The notes beneath the pieces are model-generated. The model made no database searches. It saw only the letters and a program-made list of their open reading frames with translations, and had not been told where the DNA came from. DNA of 64,000 bases from Nocardia pneumoniae NBRC 100136 (GTDB lineage Bacteria > Actinomycetota > Actinomycetes > Mycobacteriales > Mycobacteriaceae), in the NCBI RefSeq assembly GCF_000308755.1, contig NZ_BAGF01000016.1, positions 1 through 64,000 on the forward strand. Reading direction: 5' to 3'. The position numbers and the translations under genes are program-made. This document shows positions 32,620-53,070 of the stretch, piece by piece; within the stretch, counting starts at the first letter, position 1, and the number at the start of each line of letters is the position of its first letter.

Positions 32620-34188
32620 ATGTTCGATCTCGATACCCGCTGGCAGCTGCACCCGCGAGTGGCGCTGCGGCCGGAACCATTCGGCGCGCTGCTGTACCAC
32701 TTCGGCACGCGCAAACTCTCGTTCCTGAAGAGTCCGCGGATTGTCGAGATCGTGCGGTCGCTGCCCGAGCACGATTCGGCTCGTGCCGCCCTGGACGCCG
32801 CGGGCGTGCCGGAGACGAGCGCCGAACCTTACCTGAAAGCGCTGACTCAGCTGGCGGATTCGGAGATGATCGTCGGTGCCCCGGCGTCCGGCGAGGGTCG
32901 GCGAGACCGCGCGCCACTCGCGCGTGACGGCGTCGAGCGGCAGCGCGGGGCGGCGGGGTCGAACCCGCGCTCGGACCGGGCGGTGCGCCTGGTCGACCGC
33001 TTCGAATCCGGTCTCGCCGCGCCGATCTGCCTGACCTGGGAACTCACCTACGCGTGCAATCTGTCCTGCGTGCACTGCCTGTCCTCGTCGGGGCGCAGAG
33101 ACCCGCGCGAGCTGAGCACCGAGCAGTGCAAGGCGCTGATCGACGAGTTCGAGCGCATGCAGGTGTTCTACGTCAACATCGGTGGCGGCGAGCCGACGGT
33201 GCGCCCGGACTTCTGGGAGCTGGTCGACTACGCGACCGCGCACCACGTGGGAGTGAAGTTCTCCACCAACGGGGTTCGGATCACGCCCGAGATCGCGGCC
33301 CGGCTCGCGGCCAGCGACTACGTCGACGTGCAGGTGTCGTTGGACGGCGCCGACGCGACGGTCAACGATGCCGTGCGCGGCCCCGGCTCCTACGACATGG
33401 CCATTCGCGCGCTGGAAAACCTTGCCGCGGCGGGCTTCCGCGACGCGAAACTGTCCGTGGTGGCGACCAGGCACAACATCGGGCAGCTCGACCAGTTCCG
33501 CGCCATCGCCGACCGGTACGGCGCCACGCTGCGCTTGACCAGGCTGCGGCCGTCGGGGCGGGGCGCGGACGTGTGGGACGAACTGCACCCGACGCCCGAC
33601 CAGCAGCGCGTGCTCTACGACTGGCTGCTGCGCAACGGGACGGGTGTGCTCACCGGCGACTCGTTCTTCCACCTCTCCGCGTTCGGTCAGGCGCTGCCGG
33701 GGCTGAACATGTGCGGGGCGGGTCGGGTGGTCTGCCTGGTCGACCCGGTCGGCGACGTCTACGCCTGTCCATTCGCCATTCACGACCGGTTCCGCGCGGG
33801 CAATGTGGTGACCGATGGTGGTTTCGGCGCGGTATGGCGATCCTCGGAGCTGTTCGCGGAGTTGCGCGAGCCGAGCGGCGGCGGCGCGTGCGCGTCATGC
33901 GCTCACTACGACGCCTGCCGGGGCGGCTGCATGGCGGCGAAGTTCTTCACCGGGCTGCCCGCCGACGGGCCGGACCCGGAGTGCGTCCAGGGCTACGGCG
34001 AGGCGGCGCTGGCCGACACCGCCCGGATGATCCCGCGCTCGTCGGTCGACCACTCCCGCCGGGTGGCGCCGCGGGCGAGCGGGCGCGGAACCGCACCGGT
34101 CCCGCTGACCCTGAGCGCGACGCGCCCGGCCGGTTTCACACCGGAACGCCGACCCGGACGGGCCTGCGACGAGAGTCCGCTGGCGTGA
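32620..34188 (+). CDS. mftC: Fused MftB-MftC: RRE chaperone plus radical SAM maturase
   Basis: A 522-residue protein. Residues 1 to about 95 are MftB-like (LHPRVALRPEPFGALLYHFGTRKLSFL), the peptide-binding domain that presents MftA. A charged linker (about 95-125) joins it to MftC, whose radical SAM cluster is Cys146, Cys150 and Cys153 (TYACNLSCVHC). Next come NIGGGEPTVRPDF and a C-terminal SPASM-type set (CPFAIHDRF, CASCAHYDACRGGC). MftC oxidatively decarboxylates the MftA C-terminal tyrosine. MftB and MftC are separate genes in mycobacteria. I see no stop, frameshift or internal start between the parts here. Confidence 0.93.
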   Translation: MFDLDTRWQLHPRVALRPEPFGALLYHFGTRKLSFLKSPRIVEIVRSLPEHDSARAALDAAGVPETSAEPYLKALTQLADSEMIVGAPASGEGRRDRAPLARDGVERQRGAAGSNPRSDRAVRLVDRFESGLAAPICLTWELTYACNLSCVHCLSSSGRRDPRELSTEQCKALIDEFERMQVFYVNIGGGEPTVRPDFWELVDYATAHHVGVKFSTNGVRITPEIAARLAASDYVDVQVSLDGADATVNDAVRGPGSYDMAIRALENLAAAGFRDAKLSVVATRHNIGQLDQFRAIADRYGATLRLTRLRPSGRGADVWDELHPTPDQQRVLYDWLLRNGTGVLTGDSFFHLSAFGQALPGLNMCGAGRVVCLVDPVGDVYACPFAIHDRFRAGNVVTDGGFGAVWRSSELFAELREPSGGGACASCAHYDACRGGCMAAKFFTGLPADGPDPECVQGYGEAALADTARMIPRSSVDHSRRVAPRASGRGTAPVPLTLSATRPAGFTPERRPGRACDESPLA

Positions 34189-34383
34189 TGCCATGAGATT
34201 TGCTGACAGGATGCTGAACGGTGGGGTTTGGCTGCGGCGCGGTTCGCGACCGGGCAATAGCCACTCTGTTGCCGAATGCTGGGCAAGCCGCGTAGGCGAA
34301 TTGTCGGCATCGAATCCGGCGCGCGGGGTGCCCGACTCCGGCGCGGCTCGGGCCGGAATTCTGCCGAATTTTGCGCACTGTTG

Positions 34384-35817
34384 ATGTCCGCGCGCGAATC
34401 TCCGCCTAGCATGCCAGGAATGCGCCATGATCGCCTGCCCGATGGATTCGGGGTGCGGATCGATCCTCGGGTACGCGCATACTCCGGAGGGCGGGTCCTG
34501 ATCGGCGGTTCGCCGGCCCGGTTGCTGCGGCTTGCCCCGGAGGCCGCCGAGATGATCGGCGACGGGTACCTCGAGGTGACCGACCCGAAGTCCGCCGTCG
34601 TTGCCAGACGGCTGCTCGACTCCGGAGTGGCCAATCCGCGTCCCCGCCTGCTGCCGTCGCCGGAGGACGTCACCATCATCGTGCCGCTGCACAACAACGC
34701 CGAGGGGCTGGCGCGGCTGCTCGCCGCGCTGCGCGGGCACAACGTCATCGTGGTGGACGATGGCTCCGATCAGCCGGTCCGCATTCCGCGCAACCGCGGC
34801 ACCCGCTGCCGGGTCACGGTGCTGCGGCACGACCGCAAGCAGGGACCGGCCGCCGCGCGCAACGCCGGTCTGCGGGCGGCGACCACCGACTTCGTCGCGT
34901 TCTTGGACTCCGACGTGGTGCCGCGCAGCGGCTGGCTGGAGGTGATGCTCGGCCACTTCAGCGACCCCGGGGTGGCGCTGGTCGCGCCGCGCATTGTCGC
35001 GCTCGACCCGGAGTCCACCGCGCTGGCGCGGTACGAGCACACCCGCTCCTCGCTCGATCTGGGCAGACGCGAGGCGGCCGTGCATTCGCGCGGGCTGGTG
35101 TCCTACGTACCGAGCGCGGCGCTGCTGGTACGCCGCAGGGCGCTGCTGGCGCAGGGCGGTTTCGACGAGTCGATGCACGTCGCCGAGGACGTCGACCTGT
35201 GCTGGCGGCTGGAACGGGCGGGCTGGCGGCTGCGCTACGAGCCCGCCGCGCACGTCGCGCACGACCATCGGGTCTGCTTCCGCGCCTGGTTCGGCCGGAA
35301 GCTGTTCTACGGCACGGGCGCCGCGCCGCTGGGCGAGCGACACGCGGGGATGGTCTCGCCGCTCTCGGTGCCGTCTTGGACGGTGCTGGCCGCGTTCCTG
35401 TTCGCCACGCTGAGCAAGTGGGGACTGCTCGGCGGGATCGTCACCCTGATCACCGCGCTGGCTCGCCTGCGCCGGGTCTTCGGCGAACTGGACAACCCCA
35501 CCCGGATCGCCGCGATCTACCTCGCGCGTGGCTTCTTCGCCGGACTCTGGCGGCTCGCCTCGGCCATGTGCAGGCACTACTGGCCGATCACGCTGCTGGC
35601 GATGCTCGTCTCACGGCGGATCCGGCGGATCGCCGTCACGATGGCCGTCGCGGACGGCCTGGCCGACTGGTTCACCCATCGCGACGCGGGCGGTCTCGAT
35701 CCGGTGCGATACGTGGCCTACAAGCGGATCGACGACATCGCCTACGGCACCGGGTTGTGGCTCGGCGCTTACCGCGCACGCAGCCTGGAAGCGCTGAAAC
35801 CCACGACGCCCCGCTGA
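34384..35817 (+). CDS. mftF: Mycofactocin glycosyltransferase MftF
   Basis: A protein of about 477 residues. It has the MftF opening [31 protein letters not shown] and the family-2 glycosyltransferase core ([55 protein letters not shown]). C-terminal hydrophobic segments ([21 protein letters not shown]) suggest membrane association. MftF adds the beta-1,4-glucose chain to premycofactocin. The start is uncertain among ATGs at 34384, 34411 and 34420. About 200 bases without a gene separate it from mftBC, where mftD and mftE usually lie. Confidence 0.9.
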   Translation: MSARESPPSMPGMRHDRLPDGFGVRIDPRVRAYSGGRVLIGGSPARLLRLAPEAAEMIGDGYLEVTDPKSAVVARRLLDSGVANPRPRLLPSPEDVTIIVPLHNNAEGLARLLAALRGHNVIVVDDGSDQPVRIPRNRGTRCRVTVLRHDRKQGPAAARNAGLRAATTDFVAFLDSDVVPRSGWLEVMLGHFSDPGVALVAPRIVALDPESTALARYEHTRSSLDLGRREAAVHSRGLVSYVPSAALLVRRRALLAQGGFDESMHVAEDVDLCWRLERAGWRLRYEPAAHVAHDHRVCFRAWFGRKLFYGTGAAPLGERHAGMVSPLSVPSWTVLAAFLFATLSKWGLLGGIVTLITALARLRRVFGELDNPTRIAAIYLARGFFAGLWRLASAMCRHYWPITLLAMLVSRRIRRIAVTMAVADGLADWFTHRDAGGLDPVRYVAYKRIDDIAYGTGLWLGAYRARSLEALKPTTPR

Positions 35818-35888
35818 TCGAACGCTCCTCCGCCGCTCCGTGTCTTCAGGCCGTACTCGGAAAACCCGAGCAGAACGAAAGGCCACCT

Positions 35889-37340
35889 ATGGTCGACACA
35901 CTCATCGTCGGGGGCGGCACCGCCGGGAGTGTCCTGGCGGAGCGGCTGAGCGCGGACCCGGCGCACACGGTGCGGGTGCTGGAGGCGGGGCAGCTGTGGG
36001 ACGACCCCGCCGAGGTCCCCGTCGAGCTGCTCGACGCGACCGCGATGCCACTGCGTCCAGGGGCGGAGTGGTTGTGGCACTACGAAGTGGTCCTCGCCGA
36101 CGATCCTCCGGTGCCGGCGACCATCGTGCGCGGCAAGGTGATCGGGGGCTCGGGGGCGATCAACGGCGGGTATTTCGTCCGGGCCACGACGACGGACTTC
36201 GACGCCTGGAGCCGAGCGCTCGGCGGCTCGGCCACCTGGTCGTTCGACGAAGTGCTGCCGATGTTCCGCCGCACCGAGCGCGACCTGGATTTCGGCGATC
36301 GCCCCTGGCACGGCGACCGCGGTCCGGTTCCGCTGCACCGCACCACGCATCCGGCCCCGGTCAGCGCGGCGTTCACCGCGGCGTGCCTGGACGCCGGATT
36401 CGCCGAGGTGCCCGATCTCAACGCGCCGGACTGCGGTGACGGCGTCGGCGTCGTGCCGTGCAACTGTGACCGGGGCAGGCGGACCGGCACGGCGCTCGGC
36501 TACCTGCTGCCCGCGCTGTCCCGCCCGAACCTGAGCGTCGCGGCACGCACGTATGCCACCCGCATTCGCTTCGACGGGTCGAGGGCGGTCGGAGTGGACT
36601 GCGTACGCGAGGGCAAGGCTCATACCGAGTGGGCGGACCGGATCGTGCTCAGCGCCGGTGCGATCGAGTCGGCCGTGCTGCTGTTGCGCTCCGGTATCGG
36701 TGATCCGGAACAGCTTCGCGCCCTGGACATTCCGGTGGTGCACGCGGCTGCGGTCGGGGCCGGGTTCACCGATCACCCCGAGATCGGCATCTCCTATCAA
36801 CTCGAGCTGGCCGGGCGGCAGACCGTTCCACTGGAAACCGTTCTGGAGGTGGACGATATCGAGATCCGGCCGTACGCCGTGTCGTTCACGCCGGGCGTGC
36901 GCAGGCTCGGCGTCGCGCTGATGCGCCCGCGATCCTGCGGCGTGCTGCGCCTGCGCTCGGCCTATCCCGCCGACGCGCCGCTGATCGACTACCGCTACCT
37001 CGCCGATGAGGAAGACCGCGCCCGCCTGCGCGACGCGGTGTCGACCGCCGCCGATCTGCTGCGCCGGATGAACGCGCGCCCGGTCGATCCCATTCCGGCG
37101 CGTGCGAATCTCGACCCCTGGCTCCGCGTGAATCTGGCTACGTCGCAACATCTGTCCGGAACCTGTCCGATGGGTCGCGAGGACGACGCGGCGGCCGTGG
37201 TGGACGAGACGTGCCGAGTGCGTGGAGTGACGGGGCTGTCCATCGTCGACCTCTCCGTCGTGCCCGTGCCGCTGGGACGTGGCCCACAGGCCACCGTGGT
37301 GATGCTCGCGGAAAAGGTGGCCGCGCACCTCACCTCGTAG
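35889..37340 (+). CDS. mftG: Mycofactocin-associated GMC oxidoreductase MftG
   Basis: A 483-residue glucose-methanol-choline oxidoreductase. It has an N-terminal FAD motif LIVGGGTAGSVLAERL, GGSGAINGGYFVRA, the second signature LSAGAIESAVLLLRSGIG, and the C-terminal catalytic His in TSQHLSGTCPMG. In mycobacteria MftG is linked to re-oxidation of reduced mycofactocin and to the respiratory chain. It follows mftF by 71 bases with a GAAAGG ribosome binding site and closes the cluster. Confidence 0.9.
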   Translation: MVDTLIVGGGTAGSVLAERLSADPAHTVRVLEAGQLWDDPAEVPVELLDATAMPLRPGAEWLWHYEVVLADDPPVPATIVRGKVIGGSGAINGGYFVRATTTDFDAWSRALGGSATWSFDEVLPMFRRTERDLDFGDRPWHGDRGPVPLHRTTHPAPVSAAFTAACLDAGFAEVPDLNAPDCGDGVGVVPCNCDRGRRTGTALGYLLPALSRPNLSVAARTYATRIRFDGSRAVGVDCVREGKAHTEWADRIVLSAGAIESAVLLLRSGIGDPEQLRALDIPVVHAAAVGAGFTDHPEIGISYQLELAGRQTVPLETVLEVDDIEIRPYAVSFTPGVRRLGVALMRPRSCGVLRLRSAYPADAPLIDYRYLADEEDRARLRDAVSTAADLLRRMNARPVDPIPARANLDPWLRVNLATSQHLSGTCPMGREDDAAAVVDETCRVRGVTGLSIVDLSVVPVPLGRGPQATVVMLAEKVAAHLTS

Positions 37341-37738
37341 CGTGGAGCGCAGGGGATGCGGGGGCACGCCGGTGGGGCGAGAATGTGGTCGCGCACACGC
37401 TTCGGGCCTCGGTTTCCGGCAGCCCGGAGCCGTACCTGCACGTCCGTCCAGAATTTTTTAGAGTAAGTAGTTCCCTTTTATTGACGGAACGCCTAAGGTT
37501 CGCACTGCACGGATCACCTCCGTGTGATGTAGCTGACATAGCCGTGGATCCACGGCCGTGACGTTGGAGGAATCTGGCGCAAATCCGTGCGCGGGCGGTG
37601 ACACCGCTCGCGCTTTCTCGTCGACTCGTACGTGGTGAAACGCCATGCACCCGGGTTGGGCAGCCGGGAGCAGCGGCTTGTTCGTGCTGCCCGGAATCGT
37701 TCGGACGGCGGATGTTTCGCCAAAAGTAGGAGGCTCTG
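37341..37738. other. 398-base region before the NRPS genes, with symmetric elements
   Basis: No gene is supported. An AT-rich patch at about 37450-37500 is a likely promoter area. A perfect 16-base palindrome GCCGTGGATCCACGGC lies at 37541-37556, and an inverted repeat ATCAC/GTGAT at 37513-37528. An AGTAGGAGG ribosome binding site precedes the GTG of the relic frame. Confidence 0.6.
37541..37556. promoter_or_regulatory. Perfect 16-base palindrome upstream of the NRPS locus
   Basis: GCCGTGGATCCACGGC equals its own reverse complement. It lies 183 bases before the relic's GTG and just after the AT-rich patch, a fitting place for an operator of the NRPS locus. Confidence 0.6.
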
Positions 37739-38646
37739 GTGCACGGTGCGGAGCTCGTCGGCCAGCAGGTCGCGCGCCGGGCCTCGCTCGTGCTCGCCAC
37801 CGGCGCGGCGCGTTGCGTCGCGCTCGGCCAGGGGCTGCGAGTGCCGATGCGCACCGATACCCTCTCGGTGCCGATCGGCACCAGGCACGACACGCTCGGT
37901 ACACGGCTGCGGCCGGTACCGGTCGCGGCGCCGGGTGAGCTGTATCTGTCGGGGGTACAGCTCGCCCAGGGCGACATGGCGCGATCAGAACTCGCCGAAT
38001 CCGTGACGGCCGTCGCGCAGGTGCCCGGTAACGAGCGACTCGGCGGCGACGACGACTTCTGCACATCCGGCGGCAACAGCTCCGTGGCGGCCCAGGTCGT
38101 CCGGCCGGCCGCCGAACCGAACTGCCCGCTCGGGGTTCGCGATGTGTCCACCGCACGCACGGTGGCCGAACGCGGCGAACTCGTCGAGCGGGCCGGTGGA
38201 TCCGGCGGCGCGTCCTTGGTCGCGCAGCTGCGGGCATGGCCACGGCCGCCGCTGGTTCCGCTGTCTCCCGCGCGGCGGCGCGTCGACAACCCTGAGGCAA
38301 TCGCGTTCGAACTGCCCGAACTGTCGGTGTCCAGCAGTACCCTGGACACCGGAGCGACCACGCTGGATGTCCAGCTCATGGTCACCGAGAACCCCGCCGG
38401 TGCCGGACTCGGGGAAGGTTCGGCACCGGCGGGAATTCGGGCGGGATTCCCTTCCATCACCCCTCTCGACTATGGCGGCATCGTCGCGCGCTGCGCGTGC
38501 CGCCCACCGCGACCGGCGCAGGCAGCCGATCTACTCGACCCGTCCACCGATCATCGGCAATCCGCCCGCGGAGTCCTCGGGTACGCGGCCGGAAAGACGG
38601 CGTTCGCCGACTCGGCGCAGGGTGTCGACTCGGAAGGAAAACGCTG

Positions 38647-38647
<1 letters not shown>
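37739..38647 (+). pseudogene. NRPS relic frame with fused fragments of A, carrier and C domains
   Basis: An open frame of 302 codons starting at GTG. The first 50 residues are unrecognised. Next, LRPVPVAAPGELYLSGVQLAQGD is core A6 of an adenylation domain, and NERLGGDDDFCTSGGNSSVAAQVV is a carrier domain that still has its serine. PRPPLVPLSPARRRVDN is the start of a condensation domain and LPELSVSSSTLDTGATTLDVQLMV is its end. The sections between these are missing, always in frame. It cannot work as a synthetase. Its TGA overlaps the NRPS ATG (TGATG) and GGAAGGA lies in its last codons, so its translation may prime that of the large gene. It could also be a real short protein with a new role. 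Confidence 0.7.
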
Positions 38648-50100
<11,453 letters not shown>

Positions 50101-50169
50101 CGAGAGGCGCACGCCGAGCCCCCTGGATTCCCCCCGAACCCTGACCCGACCAGGAAGAAGGAAAACCGA

Positions 50170-50388
50170 ATGAACAACCCGTTCGACGACGACGATGCCA
50201 AGTTCTACGTCCTGATCAACGAGGAGGGTGAACACTCCCTATGGCCGGTCTTCGCCGCCGTCCCCGGCGGTTGGGCCGTCGCCTACGGCGCCGCCAACCG
50301 CAAGTCCTGTCTGCAGTACGTGGAGAACCACTGGCTGGACATGCGTCCCAAGTCGCTCATCGACGCGGTGTCCAACGAGGCGAACTGA
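50170..50388 (+). CDS. MbtH-like NRPS chaperone
   Basis: A 72-residue MbtH-family protein with the signature NEEGEHSLWPVFAAVPGGWAVAYG and the C-terminal NHWLDMRPKSL. MbtH proteins bind adenylation domains and help them fold and activate amino acids. It follows the NRPS by 69 bases with an AAGAAGGAAAA site before the ATG, so it belongs to the NRPS operon. Its motifs look intact, unlike those of the synthetase. Confidence 0.95.
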   Translation: MNNPFDDDDAKFYVLINEEGEHSLWPVFAAVPGGWAVAYGAANRKSCLQYVENHWLDMRPKSLIDAVSNEAN

Positions 50389-50452
50389 CCACCTGAATGC
50401 GCGGGGCGCGCTGGTCGCACCTCCCCCTGCCGACCGCGCGCCCCGCCTCGTC

Positions 50453-51793
50453 TCACGCCTTGGCGCGTGCGTCGATCACCCCGTGGGCCTGTTGCCGCCA
50501 CTCCGTGACGGCCTTCGTGCGCAGGCCGCCCAGCGCCGCGTCGAACTGTTTGGCGCGCTTGGTGACGGTGAGCCCGACGTAGGTGTGCGCGTTGGTGAGC
50601 GCGCTGGTCGCCACCGCGCAGGCTTCGTCGACCTCTCCGGAGGCCAGCAGCGCCGTGGCATGCTCGAAGCGGACCAGGGCGGGTTCCATGGTCTCCGACG
50701 GGTCGTACAGCGCCATCGCGTGGGCCGCCGCGGCGGCGGTCTCGTCCGCCCTGCCGAGGCGGGAATATCCGATCGCCTGATAAAAGGCGAGTTTCTCGGG
50801 GCGGAAAGAGAAAATACCGACCGAAAGGTCTTCCGGGCCGACGTCGTCCAATGCCGCCGCGGAACGTGTTATACAGCGTGCGAATTCATCGGCATGCCCG
50901 AGACTGGCGTGGGCGCGCGCCGCCATTCCCCACAACCATGCGGCAGCGGGGCCATACGACGGATTTTCTTGCAAACGGCCGTCGAGTAACTGCAAAACTT
51001 CCTTCGGTTTATCGCTATAGGTCGGCAAATACGCGAGTCCGGCCAGGGCGATGTCTTCCGAATAGCGGTCGCCGATGTCCTGTGCGGCGTGGATCGCGGT
51101 GGCGTACCACATGCGAGCCTGACCGAAATGCCCTTCGTTGAACAGGATCTCGCCGACCACGTTCGCCAGCCTGCCCGCGGTGCGCACCAGTCGGACCTGC
51201 TGATGCGTGGGTTGCCGTGCGCCGAGACAGCCGCGGACCATGCGGAATTGCTCCAGGCTGGTATGCAGCAGCTCGTGCGGCGGCACCTGCACCACCCGCG
51301 TGCCGAGTACCTCGGCCGACTGCTCCAGGAACACCAGTCGCCGCTCGCTGATCGACCCGGCGTCGAGGGTCGCGAGCATCCGCTCCGGTTCGCTTGCCAC
51401 CAGGTCCGCCGCCTGGCCTGCCAGGCCTGCGCCGATGCAGGCCAGCAGTTCTCGCCTTCTCACGTCGTCTTCCTCGACTTCCTTGTCGAGCCCGATTTCC
51501 CTACCGAGCTTGCTCTGCCTTTCGGGCGCCGGATCGGCGCTTTCGCGGTCCGAGGCCGATTCCCGCAGTGCCGTGATCGCGCGCTCGAATCGCGCGACGA
51601 CGAGTGCATCGGCTTCTGACACGACCCTGTCGAGAAGACGCTGGCTAGCAGCGTGCATCCGGGTTGTCCGGCCGTTCTCCCACAGGACCACGGTGCGCGG
51701 GGTGACGCCCACCAGACGTGCGAATTCGTAACGGCTTCGCTTCATCGCCGTGCGAAGCGCAAGTACGGCTTCGCCCGTCCAGTCGACCTCCAC
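50453..51793 (-). CDS. XRE-type regulator with TPR-like C-terminal region
   Basis: A 446-residue protein. Residues 9-35 form a helix-turn-helix (LRTAMKRSRYEFARLVGVTPRTVVLWENGR). The long remainder is helical and repeat-like (ANVVGEILFNEGHFGQARMWYATAIHAAQDIGD; AWLWGMAARAHASLGHADEF), consistent with TPR units that bind a peptide or protein. Such regulators are abundant in Nocardia and Streptomyces. It is convergent with mbtH, with 64 bases between the stops, and divergent from the small genes. It starts with GTG. Confidence 0.88.
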   Translation of the reverse strand: MEVDWTGEAVLALRTAMKRSRYEFARLVGVTPRTVVLWENGRTTRMHAASQRLLDRVVSEADALVVARFERAITALRESASDRESADPAPERQSKLGREIGLDKEVEEDDVRRRELLACIGAGLAGQAADLVASEPERMLATLDAGSISERRLVFLEQSAEVLGTRVVQVPPHELLHTSLEQFRMVRGCLGARQPTHQQVRLVRTAGRLANVVGEILFNEGHFGQARMWYATAIHAAQDIGDRYSEDIALAGLAYLPTYSDKPKEVLQLLDGRLQENPSYGPAAAWLWGMAARAHASLGHADEFARCITRSAAALDDVGPEDLSVGIFSFRPEKLAFYQAIGYSRLGRADETAAAAAHAMALYDPSETMEPALVRFEHATALLASGEVDEACAVATSALTNAHTYVGLTVTKRAKQFDAALGGLRTKAVTEWRQQAHGVIDARAKA

Positions 51794-52053
51794 GATAGGT
51801 CTCGCTTCCTTGCTCCAGGACGATACAAACGGAAAGTACTCGCAATTACCGCATTAGGGACTGTTATCTACCGAATCGCAACGCGCACTGTTGAATCTGC
51901 ACCCGGCATCGGGGGTCACGCCCAAACCCTGTCGAGGGCGCCCGTTGCCCGGAGCCCGGCGCACGGTCCCGACACGGCCCGATCCATCCGTGTCGAGCGC
52001 GGTTCCGGCGGCGCCTTCTCGGTGCCGGGTGCACGCACTTGTGGAGGTGAACG
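51794..52053. other. 260-base divergent region
   Basis: The space between the regulator and the small gene pair is AT-rich near 51810-51900 and probably holds promoters for both directions. I do not see a clear operator. Confidence 0.5.
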
Positions 52054-52242
52054 ATGGACGTGTTGCACTCGGATGTCCGGGAGCTGTGGCTGGTGCAAAG
52101 CCGCGACTGCGCGCAGGAACCGCTCGGCCTGAGTTACGAACGCGCGCTATTCATCCGCGCTGTCCACGGTGGGCACGGCGCGAGCTGCCGCCAGTACCTA
52201 GCCGCCTCCGCGTTCTGTGTCCGGCAGGCCGCTGACCAGTGA
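52054..52242 (+). CDS. Small hypothetical protein
   Basis: A 62-residue protein (MDVLHSDVRELWLVQSRDCAQEPLGLS...) with three cysteines and no recognised domain. A strong GTGGAGGTGA ribosome binding site precedes the ATG, and another small gene begins six bases after its stop. These points support a real two-gene unit divergent from the XRE/TPR-like regulator. The function is unknown. Confidence 0.6.
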   Translation: MDVLHSDVRELWLVQSRDCAQEPLGLSYERALFIRAVHGGHGASCRQYLAASAFCVRQAADQ

Positions 52243-52248
52243 TCGGCC

Positions 52249-52515
52249 GTGGAACCGCTGCTGGCCATGCTCAGCGCGTGCCTGCTGCTGGTGGCCGCGA
52301 TCATCGGCGTCGGCTCCTGCTTGCCGCGCAGTGGCGCCTCGGACGCACACCGGCCACCCGACAAGCCGTTCACCATCGAACAGGCGCACCGAGTGATGCA
52401 GTGCCACCTTCCTTGCCGCGCCGACGCCTGCCCACGTAAGCAAGCGGCGTTCCGCACCCTGGTCGCCTCAGGGCGCGTGGTGCCCGACAACCGGGCCGAC
52501 GGGTACTCGCGCTGA
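52249..52515 (+). CDS. Small membrane-anchored or exported hypothetical protein
   Basis: An 88-residue protein starting at GTG. An N-terminal hydrophobic helix (LLAMLSACLLLVAAIIGVGSCL) is followed by a Cys-rich region (MQCHLPCRADACPRKQAAFRTLVASG). It may be exported or anchored in the membrane. It is six bases from the preceding small gene, and a strong hairpin lies about 100 bases downstream. The family is not recognised. Confidence 0.6.
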   Translation: MEPLLAMLSACLLLVAAIIGVGSCLPRSGASDAHRPPDKPFTIEQAHRVMQCHLPCRADACPRKQAAFRTLVASGRVVPDNRADGYSR

Positions 52516-52811
52516 TCGTGGACGTAGCGAACTTAGTGTGGCCCACAATGTTTCGCGTCGACGTGGTCCGCGCACTGCTCGGGATTATCGTGAGGGAATC
52601 CCGATCACGCCGAAGTCCTCGTATCTCCACGCGGGGTGGAGATACGAGGACTATCGCGGTGACGTGTCGAGCCGACGGAGGTGGCGAGCCGCCCGAGCGC
52701 CGCCATCGCCGCGCCTCTGCGCCGCCATTGCGAGCGCATTTCCAGCGCCGACTTACTCGTCGCAATCAACATGACCCGCAACGGATTCCGCGACTTCCGA
52801 GGCGGCAAACG
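52516..52811. other. 296-base gap with strong hairpins
   Basis: No gene is convincing here. It holds the 17-bp perfect hairpin at 52614-52652 and a weaker CGGGATT/AATCCCG stem-loop just before it (about 52580-52602). A 14-codon frame at 52771-52815 overlaps the next gene by ATGA. Confidence 0.55.
52614..52652. terminator. Perfect 17-bp hairpin
   Basis: AGTCCTCGTATCTCCAC (52614-52630) pairs fully with GTGGAGATACGAGGACT (52636-52652) across the five-base loop GCGGG. It has no U-tract. A terminator for the small gene pair is the simplest reading. The length and perfection are greater than needed, so a processed RNA or a protein site is also possible. Confidence 0.65.
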
Positions 52812-53021
52812 ATGACCAGTCCTCGCCCTACCGAACCAGATGTCCACCTGAGCGTCTTCCTCCACGGCCTACGGTTCGACTACATCGCCTGCGCCAGCGC
52901 CGCCGCCACCTTCATTCGGGAATGGTGCGAGAAATACTTCGACGGCGCCGTCACGGTGGTTCCCGGGGCGCCCACCGGCCTGCGCCGTTTGCCGAACGAA
53001 AGGCTGTACCTGGACCGATGA
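52812..53021 (+). CDS. Small hypothetical protein
   Basis: A 69-residue protein starting MTSPRPTEPDVHLSVFLHGLRFDYIACASAAATFIREW and ending in LRRLPNERLYLDR. It has no recognised domain. The compact mixed alpha/beta pattern and normal composition suggest a real gene, but the ribosome binding site is weak. It ends 49 bases before the convergent regulator gene. Confidence 0.45.
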   Translation: MTSPRPTEPDVHLSVFLHGLRFDYIACASAAATFIREWCEKYFDGAVTVVPGAPTGLRRLPNERLYLDR

Positions 53022-53070
53022 TGCGTCCCTCTGGCGTCCAGCCGGACGCCTTACCCGTCCCGGGGCTCGG

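Noticed and set aside
37645..37938. Short plus-strand frame of 97 codons before the relic
   Set aside because: It overlaps the relic in another frame and its product is Arg/Ala/Gly-rich without domain; the relic frame carries recognisable NRPS motifs instead.
52771..52815. A 14-codon leader peptide overlapping the next gene by ATGA
   Set aside because: It has no clear ribosome binding site and no attenuator-like codon pattern; the overlap may be chance.
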